A DNA stretch of 51,327 nucleotides from CAUYUA01 sp963575675 (GTDB taxonomy: Bacteria; Pseudomonadota; Alphaproteobacteria; Azospirillales; Azospirillaceae). Positions 35,345-43,800 of this stretch are shown here, one piece after another. A program made the position numbers and the translations under genes. The first letter of the stretch is position 1. Each line of letters begins with the position of its first letter. The stretch lies in assembly GCA_963575675.1 (NCBI GenBank), contig CAUYUA010000177.1, positions 1-51,327 of the forward strand. The letters run 5' to 3'. The notes under the pieces were generated by a model. It was not told the origin of the DNA. It saw only the letters and a program-made list of their open reading frames with translations, and ran no database searches.

Positions 35345-36211
35345 ATGACGGATATTTTTGATTTTCTGGTCGGACCATTTCTTGAGTTTGGATTTATGCG
35401 ACGTGGGTTTGCGGCGTGTTTGGCCTTGGCCTTGGGGTGTGGTCCGGTGGGCGTGCTGTTGTTGTTGCGTCGGATGAGTTTGATGTCTGACGCCATGTCG
35501 CACGCTATTCTTCCCGGCGCGGCCATTGGCTTTTTCATTGCCGGGTTGTCGCCCATGGCTATGAGCGTTGGCGGCTTTGTTGTTGGCTTGACTGTGGCTT
35601 TGGCTGCGGGAGCTGTTTCGCGCGTGACTCTTTTGCGTGAAGACGCTAGTTTTGCCGGGTTTTACTTAATGTCTTTGGCTGCGGGCGTGTTGATTGTTTC
35701 TTTGCGTGGCGGAGCGGTGGATTTGCTCCATGTGTTGTTTGGATCTGTGTTGGCGGTTGATGATCAGGCTCTGGTCATGGCTTCGATTATCACCACTCTT
35801 ACTCTGGTTGTTTTGGCGGTGATTTATCGTCCTTTGGTGGTTGAGTGTTTCGATCCGGATTTTCTACGCGCAGTTGATGGACGCGGCGCTCTTTATCACC
35901 ACTTGTTTCTTGTTCTGGTGGTTCTGAATCTTGTTGGTGGATTTCAAGCGCTCGGAACTTTGATGTCGGTGGGGTTGATGATTTTGCCTGCTGCTGCGGC
36001 TCGATTTTGGGCCCGCGAGGTGTGGTCTTTGGCGGTTGTTGCGTCGTTGTTCGCCTTAATGTCGGGCTATTCAGGGTTGTTGTTCTCTTATTACGTTAGT
36101 GTCCCGTCAGGGCCGGCCATTATTCTATGCGCCGGGATGGCTTATGTTGTTTCTATCATCGGTGGACGATATGGAAGTCTGCGAACACGCTATCAGTTGC
36201 GCCGGAAATAG
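35345..36211 (+). CDS. znuB: Metal ABC transporter permease, ZnuB-like
   Basis: 288 aa with about eight hydrophobic helices. The family motifs are LLLLRRMSLMSDAMSHAILPG near the start and LGTLMSVGLMILPAAAARFW near the end. The ATG at 35345 has only a weak ribosome site. A strong GAGGAGGGGG lies at 35306-35315, before another ATG (35317) in a different frame whose 14-codon ORF overlaps the znuB start. Coupled initiation is therefore possible. Confidence 0.9.
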   Translation: MTDIFDFLVGPFLEFGFMRRGFAACLALALGCGPVGVLLLLRRMSLMSDAMSHAILPGAAIGFFIAGLSPMAMSVGGFVVGLTVALAAGAVSRVTLLREDASFAGFYLMSLAAGVLIVSLRGGAVDLLHVLFGSVLAVDDQALVMASIITTLTLVVLAVIYRPLVVECFDPDFLRAVDGRGALYHHLFLVLVVLNLVGGFQALGTLMSVGLMILPAAAARFWAREVWSLAVVASLFALMSGYSGLLFSYYVSVPSGPAIILCAGMAYVVSIIGGRYGSLRTRYQLRRK

Positions 36212-36213
36212 AT

Positions 36214-36248
36214 TTTCGTAGAACAGTTACTCTTTCGTAGAACAGTTA
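36214..36248 (+). repeat. Short direct repeat after znuB
   Basis: TTTCGTAGAACAGTTA occurs twice, 36214-36229 and 36233-36248, with three bases between. It starts just after the znuB stop. No function is evident; it might be a protein-binding site or replication slippage. Confidence 0.6.
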
Positions 36249-36272
36249 TAAAGACATGGAACTGAAAAAATT

Positions 36273-36310
36273 AAAAGGGCTCAGGGATTGCATTCCCGAC
36301 CATCGGGAAT
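36273..36310. repeat. Dispersed repeat family A, degenerate copy
   Basis: AAAAGGGCTCAGGGATTGCATTCCCGA, followed by CCATCGGGAAT, can fold into alternative short hairpins. It resembles the 8201-8236 core (TGGAGACTGCATTCCCAGACC). It lies between the convergent znuCB and SdhAF4-like genes and may terminate both. Confidence 0.55.
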
Positions 36311-36428
36311 CATAAAAAGGCGGGGATCACAAAAGACAAACATCCCCCCCCTTATATTTACAAAACGCTTTTTCTCTGGAATCGCTTACCCGTCAAAACG
36401 CAGTCTCAGAACTCGTCTGATGAGGGCT

Positions 36429-36632
36429 TTAGAAATCGCTGCATCGTCCTTTGCGTTCCCAGTCGCCGAATCGAGTCGGTTCCGGGCCGGACGGGCCGCC
36501 AATTTCTCCAGGCGGTTGAGCCTGCGGGCGCGTCGCGCCGGACGTTTCAACAGAGGGGGAGGCCTCGTCTTTTGAAGACGCGGGCGTTGGAGGCGAGGCG
36601 GCGGCGGGAGAAGGGGCGGATGGAGTTTGCAT
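36429..36632 (-). CDS. SdhAF4-like (DUF1674) succinate dehydrogenase assembly factor
   Basis: 67 aa from ATG 36632. The C-terminus GPEPTRFGDWERKGRCSDF is the hallmark of the DUF1674/SdhAF4 family, which binds flavinylated SdhA and helps assemble complex II. The first 40 residues are Pro/Ala/Ser-rich and probably disordered. The frame extends upstream to 36752 without family similarity. No sdh genes lie nearby. It is divergent from thrB. Confidence 0.88.
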   Translation of the reverse strand: MQTPSAPSPAAASPPTPASSKDEASPSVETSGATRPQAQPPGEIGGPSGPEPTRFGDWERKGRCSDF

Positions 36633-36772
36633 GATGGGGTTGAGTATGGCGCCTTTTGAGCAGGTCGCCAAGTCTCTTGACGGGGCTGAGCGTGGATTTT
36701 TTCTGTGCGCGGATTTTGTAAAATGTGATACGTCCAAGCAATCGAATCTCATCTTGCTTCGGGCGCATCGTC

Positions 36773-37756
36773 ATGGCGGTCTATACAGAAATCTCGGATG
36801 AAGCGTTAGCCGCCTTTGTGGCTCAGTATTCTTTGGGTGAGGTGGTTTCGTGCAACGGAATTGCCGAGGGAGTGGAGAATTCGAACTTTCACTTGGTTAC
36901 GGACACCGGCCCTTATATTCTGACGTTGTATGAGAAACGGGTTCGGCCCGATGATTTGCCGTTCTTCCTGCAATTGATGGAGCATTTGGTTCGACAAGGG
37001 GTGGAATGTCCTTTGCCCGTGCCGGGGCGGGATGGCGTGGCTTTGCGTGAGTTATGTGGTCGTCCTGCGGTGATTGTGACGTTTTTGAACGGCATGTGGC
37101 CGCGACGAATTATGCCGTATCACTGCGCGGGAGTGGGAGAGGCTTTGGCGCGCTTGCATCGAGCGGGTTTGTCGTTTCCAATGACGCGACCGAATAATTT
37201 GTCTGTGGCGGGATGGCGGGAGCTATACGAAAAATGTCGGGATCGCGCCGACAAAGTGCAAAGCGGACTTGCGGCGTTCATTTGTGCTGAATTGGATTAT
37301 CTGGAGGCGCACTGGCCGAAGTCGTTGCCAAGCGGCGTTATTCATGCTGATTTGTTTCCAGACAATGTGTTCTTTCGCGGGCAGTCTTTGTCCGGTTTGA
37401 TTGATTTTTATTTCGCCTGCACGGATTATCTTGCTTATGATTTTGTAATTTGCCTGAACGCGTGGTGTTTTGAAGTCGGTGGGGACTTCAATGTGACTAA
37501 AGCGCGGTTGCTTTTGTATCATTATGAAAAGATTCGGCCTTTCACCATGGCGGAATTGGAGGCGTTGCCGATTCTGGCGCGTGGCGGGGCCTTGCGGTTT
37601 TTATTGACTCGACTTTATGATTGGTTAAACCATCCGCCCGGCGCTTTTGTTAAGCCCAAGAACCCGATGGAGTACATTCAGAAGCTTCGTTTTCATCAAA
37701 GCGTGCGTGGTTTGATCGACTACGGTTATTATATTGGCAGTGACTATTCTGTGTGA
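36773..37756 (+). CDS. thrB: Homoserine kinase (ThrB, aminoglycoside-phosphotransferase fold)
   Basis: 327 aa. It phosphorylates homoserine in threonine synthesis. The fold is the APH-like type used by alphaproteobacteria. Nucleotide-site strand GIAEGVENSNFHLVTDTGPYILTLYEKR, catalytic loop HADLFPDNVFF (H191, D193, N198) and metal Asp D211 in GLIDFYFAC. ATG 36773 gives the family N-terminus MAVYTEIS; a longer frame begins at 36725. A hairpin terminator follows. Confidence 0.93.
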   Translation: MAVYTEISDEALAAFVAQYSLGEVVSCNGIAEGVENSNFHLVTDTGPYILTLYEKRVRPDDLPFFLQLMEHLVRQGVECPLPVPGRDGVALRELCGRPAVIVTFLNGMWPRRIMPYHCAGVGEALARLHRAGLSFPMTRPNNLSVAGWRELYEKCRDRADKVQSGLAAFICAELDYLEAHWPKSLPSGVIHADLFPDNVFFRGQSLSGLIDFYFACTDYLAYDFVICLNAWCFEVGGDFNVTKARLLLYHYEKIRPFTMAELEALPILARGGALRFLLTRLYDWLNHPPGAFVKPKNPMEYIQKLRFHQSVRGLIDYGYYIGSDYSV

Positions 37757-37786
37757 TCTTAACGAGTTGAATTTTTGATGGCTTTC

Positions 37787-37815
37787 GGGCGCCAAGACTA
37801 TGGCGCCCGTTGCTT
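37787..37815 (+). terminator. Rho-independent terminator of thrB
   Basis: GGGCGCC, an eight-base loop and GGCGCCC, followed by GTTGCTTTTTG. It lies between thrB and the convergent sodB. Confidence 0.85.
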
Positions 37816-37830
37816 TTTGTTTTGTTCTGA

Positions 37831-38427
37831 TTATGCAGAAAGGCGAGAGGCGACGAACTCCCAGTTCACCAAGTTTTCAAGGAAGGCTTTCAAGAAGTCT
37901 GCGCGACGGTTTTGGTAATCAACATAGTATGCGTGTTCCCAAACATCCGCTGTGACCAGAGCATGTTGGCCATGCGCCAATGGGCAATCTGCATTTCCTG
38001 TTTTGGTGACTTTGAGTTTACCATTCTCCAAGATCAGCCAAGCCCAACCGCTGCCGAACTGAGTCAACCCGGCTTGAGTGAAAGCTTCTTTGAACTGAGT
38101 CACTCCACCGAAATCTTCAACGATCTTGGCTTCTAAAGCGCCCGGCATAGCGCCGCCGCCGTTTTTCTTCATGCCTTGCCAGAAGAAAGTATGATTCCAC
38201 ACCTGCGCGGCGTTGTTGAACACGCCCTGACGTGCAGAATCTCCTGCCGTTTCTTTGACGATTTCTTCCAGGCTCTTTCCGGCCAGAGGCGTGTCTTTGA
38301 CCAGATTGTTCAGATTGGTGACATAAGTCTGATGATGTTTGCCGTAGTGCAGGCTCAGGGTTTGCGCCGACATAAACGGCTCTAGGGCGTCTTGAGCGTA
38401 AGGCAGTGCGGGCAGTTCGAACGACAT
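37831..38427 (-). CDS. sodB: Iron/manganese superoxide dismutase (Fe type likely)
   Basis: 198 aa. The metal ligands are H27 (LHYGKHHQ), H79 (WNHTFFW), D161 and H165 (DVWEHAYYVDYQNRR). The GGGAMPG and FGSGWAWL segments fit the iron-type enzyme. It lacks a signal peptide, so it is cytoplasmic. The start is well supported by the conserved FELPALPY opening. Iron preference is inferred. Confidence 0.93.
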   Translation of the reverse strand: MSFELPALPYAQDALEPFMSAQTLSLHYGKHHQTYVTNLNNLVKDTPLAGKSLEEIVKETAGDSARQGVFNNAAQVWNHTFFWQGMKKNGGGAMPGALEAKIVEDFGGVTQFKEAFTQAGLTQFGSGWAWLILENGKLKVTKTGNADCPLAHGQHALVTADVWEHAYYVDYQNRRADFLKAFLENLVNWEFVASRLSA

Positions 38428-38621
38428 GAGAATTGGCCTCGTTGATGGTCGGAAAGATAGTAACGCCCAAAGGGATCAGAGAGCGGTCAGTTCGACTTGG
38501 TCGGACATTCTTAACCCGCGCTTAACCTTTTGTTGGCTGAGCATGAATCCGCTCTGGGGTGTGAATAGAATTCTTCTACGGTTTTGGGGTTTTGGGAAGA
38601 GGGGAATTCATGGCAAGCGTG

Positions 38622-39512
38622 TCATGGAGCGCCGGAGTGTGGCGGCGTGAGGCCTCGCGCGAAGCCGCGCGCAACTGCGAGCAAACGATGATGCGGAGGC
38701 AGAATCACGGGAGTGACCATAGGATCAAGACGGCGCAATCTGTGGCTGAGCGTGGTGGCCAATCCCAAAGTCACCGCTGTTTCCAACCGAAGTCCCGCGT
38801 GACGCAGTGTGTCGGGCAAAGGGGAAGCTTGCTCTAGAAGCAAATCAAGACGCGCAAGCGCGCGGTTGAAGAGATGGCGTAAGGCGGGATCGCAACGATT
38901 TTCGATCAGACGTTCGACGCTGATCTTTTCTTCTTTAAACCAATCCAGAGGAAGAGGCGATCTTCCTAAGATCATCCAATCATGACGGCCGTTCTGAAGG
39001 CGGCGCAAGAGGCGTAGAGAGGTGCAAAGCGCGTCGCAGGCATGCGCGTTGGCGCTGTCGGATTCGTCGAGAAGCTCCAGAAGGTAGCGGCCAAGCGGCG
39101 CAGCGACGGCGCGACAATGGGTTTCCAGCTCGTCCCAACTTTGGAAGTTGTGGTCGGCGGCTTCGCGGCGCAGAGCGATCAGGGCGTGGCGAACGCAGCG
39201 AGCCGATAATCCTGTCGCTCGCAAGCTGTGATGGAGGTCTCGGGCGGGGCGCAGGTGACGTTGACGGGAGCCTCCGTAATCGAGCGCTCGCTCTAAATCG
39301 TCGAGACTGGCGACTCGGACTTCGGGAGAAAGATTCGGCGCGTCGGCGATGGCGTTGGCCCAGGTGATGAAGCGGTTTAGAGCGAAGACGTGCGGTCGAA
39401 TTGGTCGAGGGATCAGAGGCGATCCTACGGGGAACACATCGAGTCCGGCCACGCGACGGGGAGGGCGGCGGAGGTGAAGGGCGGATGTGGGAGCGATGAG
39501 AATTTCAGTCAT
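38622..39512 (-). CDS. HpnC-like squalene-synthase-family protein with degenerate Asp motifs
   Basis: 296 aa. It resembles HpnC (hydroxysqualene synthase of hopanoid synthesis): an early FPVGSPLIPRPIRPHVFALNRF segment, LDDLERAL, and the later HCRAVAAPLGRYLLEL. The two Asp-rich motifs that bind diphosphate through magnesium are not intact. The first reads TWANAIADAP where DD-IAD is usual, and the second lacks the expected D-x-x-x-D around RLLRRLQNGRHDW. It may therefore be catalytically altered or a non-enzymatic homolog. It is divergent, with a 156-bp gap, from another member of the superfamily. No hpnD or hpnE nearby. Confidence 0.7.
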   Translation of the reverse strand: MTEILIAPTSALHLRRPPRRVAGLDVFPVGSPLIPRPIRPHVFALNRFITWANAIADAPNLSPEVRVASLDDLERALDYGGSRQRHLRPARDLHHSLRATGLSARCVRHALIALRREAADHNFQSWDELETHCRAVAAPLGRYLLELLDESDSANAHACDALCTSLRLLRRLQNGRHDWMILGRSPLPLDWFKEEKISVERLIENRCDPALRHLFNRALARLDLLLEQASPLPDTLRHAGLRLETAVTLGLATTLSHRLRRLDPMVTPVILPPHHRLLAVARGFARGLTPPHSGAP

Positions 39513-39668
39513 CCGTGGGGCGTGTGGATTTGAGGTGTGGTTTTTCGTGGAATCCTATACTTCGATCCGATCGTTCGTCGCAGGATCGCATGACGGTCCA
39601 TGTATCCACTCTAGCACAGGAATTGCCGTTTCGTCGCTGTTCTGTGCGTTTGTCGTGAAAGAAATGTC

Positions 39669-40547
39669 ATGAGTTTGGTGCGTGTTGGCGCTTTGCGGGT
39701 TCCGTCGCTGAGTTATTGTGGAGAACTCGTTCGCGTTCACGATCGAGATCGTTTTTTGACCTGTCTTTTTGCGCCATTGGATTGTCGAGAAGATATTTAC
39801 GCTCTCTATGCGCTCAACCATGAGGTGGCGAAAACGCGGGAAATTGTGTCTCAGCCTATTATGGGGCAGATTCGTTTGCAATGGTGGCGTGACGCCATAG
39901 ACGCTTTATATGAAAATGATGGATCGGTTTCTTCGCACCAAGAGTTATTGGGAGCTTTGTTGGTGGCGATTGGTCGTCACGGTTTGAAACAAGATTATTT
40001 TCATCGTCTTTTGGATGCTCGCGAGAGAGATTTACAGGATGATTTTATTGAGACAATTGATGACTTGATTGATTATGTGGATGCGACTTCGGGAAATCTT
40101 TGTTTGTTGGCGTTACAGATTCTTGGTGTGCAAGGAGAAGAAGTCGAGAACGCTGGGCGTGTGCTTGGAATGACTTGGGGGTTAATGGGGTTGTTGCGGG
40201 CTGTTTCGTTTCATGCGCGGGCGCGGCGTTTGTATCTGCCGAAAGAGGTGATGGTGCGGAGAGGGGGGGATGCGGAGGATGTTTTTGCACAAAAATTTAC
40301 GCCTGCTTTGGCGGCGGTGGTGCAAGAGATTGCTGAGGCGATTCGAGAGCGTTTGAGTCGAGTTGATCGTATGCAGCGTGATTTGCCGAAGACGATGCGC
40401 CCGGTGTTGTTGTTGGCGGTTTTGATTCGCAAGTATTTGGCGCGCTTGGAGAGGTGTGGTTACAATGTGTTTGATTCGAATTTTCAGGAGCCGCTGCATT
40501 TGGCTCCATGGTTTTTGTTGTGGGGTGGGCTGATCAAAAAATATTAA
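39669..40547 (+). CDS. NDUFAF6-like squalene/phytoene-synthase-family protein
   Basis: 292 aa. It matches the alphaproteobacterial relatives of complex I assembly factor NDUFAF6: DRDRFLTCLFAPLDCREDIYALYALNHEVAKTREIV, then QIRLQWWRDAID and ARERDLQDD. Classical prenyl-synthase Asp motifs are mostly absent, as in that group. A role in NADH dehydrogenase assembly is inferred from the family. The start follows a weak ribosome site. A family B repeat lies immediately downstream. Confidence 0.8.
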   Translation: MSLVRVGALRVPSLSYCGELVRVHDRDRFLTCLFAPLDCREDIYALYALNHEVAKTREIVSQPIMGQIRLQWWRDAIDALYENDGSVSSHQELLGALLVAIGRHGLKQDYFHRLLDARERDLQDDFIETIDDLIDYVDATSGNLCLLALQILGVQGEEVENAGRVLGMTWGLMGLLRAVSFHARARRLYLPKEVMVRRGGDAEDVFAQKFTPALAAVVQEIAEAIRERLSRVDRMQRDLPKTMRPVLLLAVLIRKYLARLERCGYNVFDSNFQEPLHLAPWFLLWGGLIKKY

Positions 40548-40555
40548 TGTTTGAA

Positions 40556-40740
40556 TATACTCTGTCCAATTGAGAACCCGAAAAAAAACTCCGAAAGAAT
40601 CGAGGCTTCGCCCTCGACCCGCCAAAGGCCGGGAGGCCTTTGGAAACCATGACTTGGAGTTTGTAACGACCGAATGAGAGTGGACCGTTTCAATTCGGGA
40701 AGTCCGCATGATTCTCGGGTTCTTAACCGAACGGAGTATA
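40556..40740 (-). mobile_element. Dispersed repeat family B, copy 2 (complete, MITE-like)
   Basis: 185-bp element bounded by imperfect terminal inverted repeats of about 26 bp: TATACTCTGTCCAATTGAGA at the left and its near reverse complement, ending ACCGAACGGAGTATA, at the right (about 21 of 26 match). The inside holds a palindromic core CCAAAGGCCGGGAGGCCTTTGG. No coding capacity. The reverse complement aligns with 28717-28876. A flanking TA is seen at both ends, but a target duplication is not proven. Confidence 0.65.
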
Positions 40741-40745
40741 GAAAA

Positions 40746-40772
40746 ATTAAAAGGGACCGAGGACTGTTCGTG
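40746..40772 (+). repeat. Degenerate family A fragment
   Basis: ATTAAAAGGGACCGAGGACTGTTCG resembles the left half of family A units (AATTAAAAGGGCTCAGGGATTG at 36.3 kb). The right half is missing. It directly abuts the family B element, between the convergent NDUFAF6-like and hybrid-kinase genes. Confidence 0.4.
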
Positions 40773-40834
40773 AATAAGGGGGGGAGTTTTCGTTCTTGGC
40801 TTGAGCGATTCGCATTTTGATTCGGACATATCTT

Positions 40835-43800
40835 TTATGTGAATGGTTCTATTTCTAAATGCGTTGTGATGTCGTCGAGGATTTTAAGGGCGTGCGGAAA
40901 TTCTAAATGATCAATGGCGTTTTCTAGGCGCGTGACCGGAGCGGCGAGATGAGTTCCTTTTACGGTGGTTTGCAGTGCGGCGCATAAGTCTACAGCGGAA
41001 AAATTATTGTCACGCAGTAACAAGCGTAACTCTTCAATCCTTTTCCGCACTTCGTTTTTTTGGTTTTCGGTGTTTAAGGTTGGTTTTGGGGTGTTTTTTC
41101 CGGTGGTGAGCGGCGTGTTGGAAGGGGGGGCGTCAAGGAGGTTTGCGCAGATTCTAGGGGTTTCTGCGAGGGTTTTCGTCAGCGTGGCGCGTAAATCCGG
41201 CAGGGACTCAAGCACGCGCGTGATGTTTTTCTCTTGGGCGGCGCGTTCAATAACATATGCGGAAGAAGCTAGAGCTTCGGCTCCGATTTGGCGTGCGATT
41301 CCTTTCAGTGTGTGCGCTAGGTGTTGGATGCGAGCGATATCGTGGGTTTTGGCGATGTCTGCGATTATTTGAGCGTAGTCGGCGTAGCCGGTGGAGAAAT
41401 CGCGCAGAATTTTTGCTAAGAATGCTCGGTTTCCGTTGAGTCGCTTCAAGGCGGTTTTGAGATCAATACTCTGGAACGTCGAAATATTTTCGTTGGTGTG
41501 GGCGTTTTTCGTCCTCAGAGAGGGATTGATCCATCGCCTCAGAACTTGGCGTAATTCTGCAATATCAAGAGGTTTGGCCAGGTGATCATTCATTCCGGCT
41601 TCCAGGCATAGCGCGCGGTCGGAGGCCATGGCGTTGGCGGTGATGGCGATGATTGGCAGGTTTTGATGGTTGGGAAGGTTGCGAATGCGACGTGTTGCTT
41701 CACACCCGTCCATTTCAGGCATTTGGACGTCCATAAGCACGGCGTCGAAATTATTGCCGTTTTGTTCAATTCGACGCAGCGCCTCCAGCCCATTCCCGGC
41801 GACGTCCACCGTCAATCCCATGGCGCGGAGAAGCTCTTGGCCGACTTGTTGGTTTATTTCATTGTCTTCGACCAACAAGACGCAGACGCCGGAGAACATC
41901 CGAGAGTCGTCTTTTGGATAAGAATCATTCTTAAAAGAGTGCGAGATAACAGAGAGTGTTTTGTCGATTGTCGTCGGATTGATTCTGTCCGTATAGATCG
42001 AGATTGTTGCGTCAAGGAGAAGGGACGCGGAGATTGGCTTCATTAAGATGGCGTCTGGTGAAACCTTTAGTTGTTTTGCGCGTTGTTTGACGAATTCTTG
42101 ACCATAGGCGCTGACCATGATCACCACCGGCGGCGTTGATGGCGATAAAGCACGGAGCTTCTGAAGAGTTTCTATCCCATCCATGCCGGGCATTTTCCAG
42201 TCCATCAAGATGAGATCGAAAGGATTGTTCTCGCGATTGGCGCGTTCGATTTCGGCCGGCGCTTCTTCGCCTGATGCGATAGCGCATTCGCGCCAGCCCA
42301 AGATGCGGGTGTTTTCGATCAAAATCGTGCGGGATGTTGGATTGTCGTCGACGATTAACACCGATCTGATGGGGCTTTTGGATTGAGAGATCGAAGCGCC
42401 GATTTCTTGAGGTTTCTCTGTTAAGCAGCCGAGGGTTGTCGTGAAGCAAAAGACGCTTCCCTTTCCGAAGTTGCTGATCACGCGAATTGATCCGCCCATC
42501 AATTCAACGAGACGTTGGCAAATCGCCAAACCCAACCCGGTTCCGCCATAGCGACGGGTGGTGGAGCTGTCGCCTTGGCTGAAGGCGTGGAACAAGCGGG
42601 CCTGTTGTTCGGGATTGATGCCGATTCCGGTGTCGCGGATTTCGAATTGAAGCGTAATTTGATCGCGCTCTATATGAGCGACCGACACTGAAACCACAAC
42701 TTCTCCGTGATGCGTGAATTTGATGGCGTTTCCGGCTAGGTTAATCAAAATTTGTTGTAGGCGCAGAGGGTCTCCGATCAATATTTGAGGCGTGTCGGAG
42801 GCGATTGAAAATAAAATCTCGATGTCTTTTTCCTGAGCGCTGATGGAGAGAACAGTGGCGAGATCGCTGAAAAGTTTGTCGATGCGGAATGGGACATGTT
42901 CTAAATCAATCTTTCCGGCCTCGACCTTGGAGAAATCGAGGATATCGTTCAGGATGCCCAACAAGGATTGCGCTGAAATTTGGATTTTGCGGGCGTAGTC
43001 AGATTGCCGTTCAGAGAGCTGTGATTGAAGCAGGAGATGCGTTAGGCCGAGAATCGCGTTCATCGGAGTGCGGATTTCGTGGCTCATATTGGCTAGAAAT
43101 TCGCTTTTGGCGCGGCTGGCGGCTTCGGCGGCGATTTTGGCGTTTTTCAGAGTTTCTTCAACGTTCTTTTGTTCTGTGACGTCCCAGAAGATCGCTAAAA
43201 TTCCGATCACGGCGCCGTCGGCGTCGCGAACCGGCGTGCGTAGAGTGTGAATAGAACGAATCTCGCCGTTGGGAGTGATTTGGTCTTCGTCACTTTCTTC
43301 CACGCAATCATTATTCATTGTTTGCGTGTCGGCTTCGCGCAGTTTTTGCGCCACATCCGGTGGGTAGAGGTCAAAATCGGTGAGCCCGACCATTTGTTCT
43401 GGAGTAAGATTGAAATCATTGGCCAGAGGAGGGTTGGCCACCATAAAAACGGATTGACGGTTCTTATAAAGAATTTTTTGCGGAATGTGGTTAATGAGCG
43501 TGCGAAGGTGGTTCTTGCTTTCTCGTAGCGCTTGTTCGGTTCGTTTTCTTGCGGTGATGTCGCGCGCCACTGTGGCGATGAGTCGGTTTTCGGCGTCTCG
43601 AATCGGACGAGTTATGATTTCCACCGGAAATTCTGATTTGTCTTTGCGCCGTCCGATGAAGTCGCTTGGTTCTAGGGAAGGAAGCGGTTCTGCGTTCGCT
43701 GAAGAAGAGAGACAATGTGTTCGGTAATTTGGAATCAGGAACTCAATCGGTCGACCGAGCACTTCGGAGGGGGAATAGCCGAAAATTCGTTCCGCCTCGG

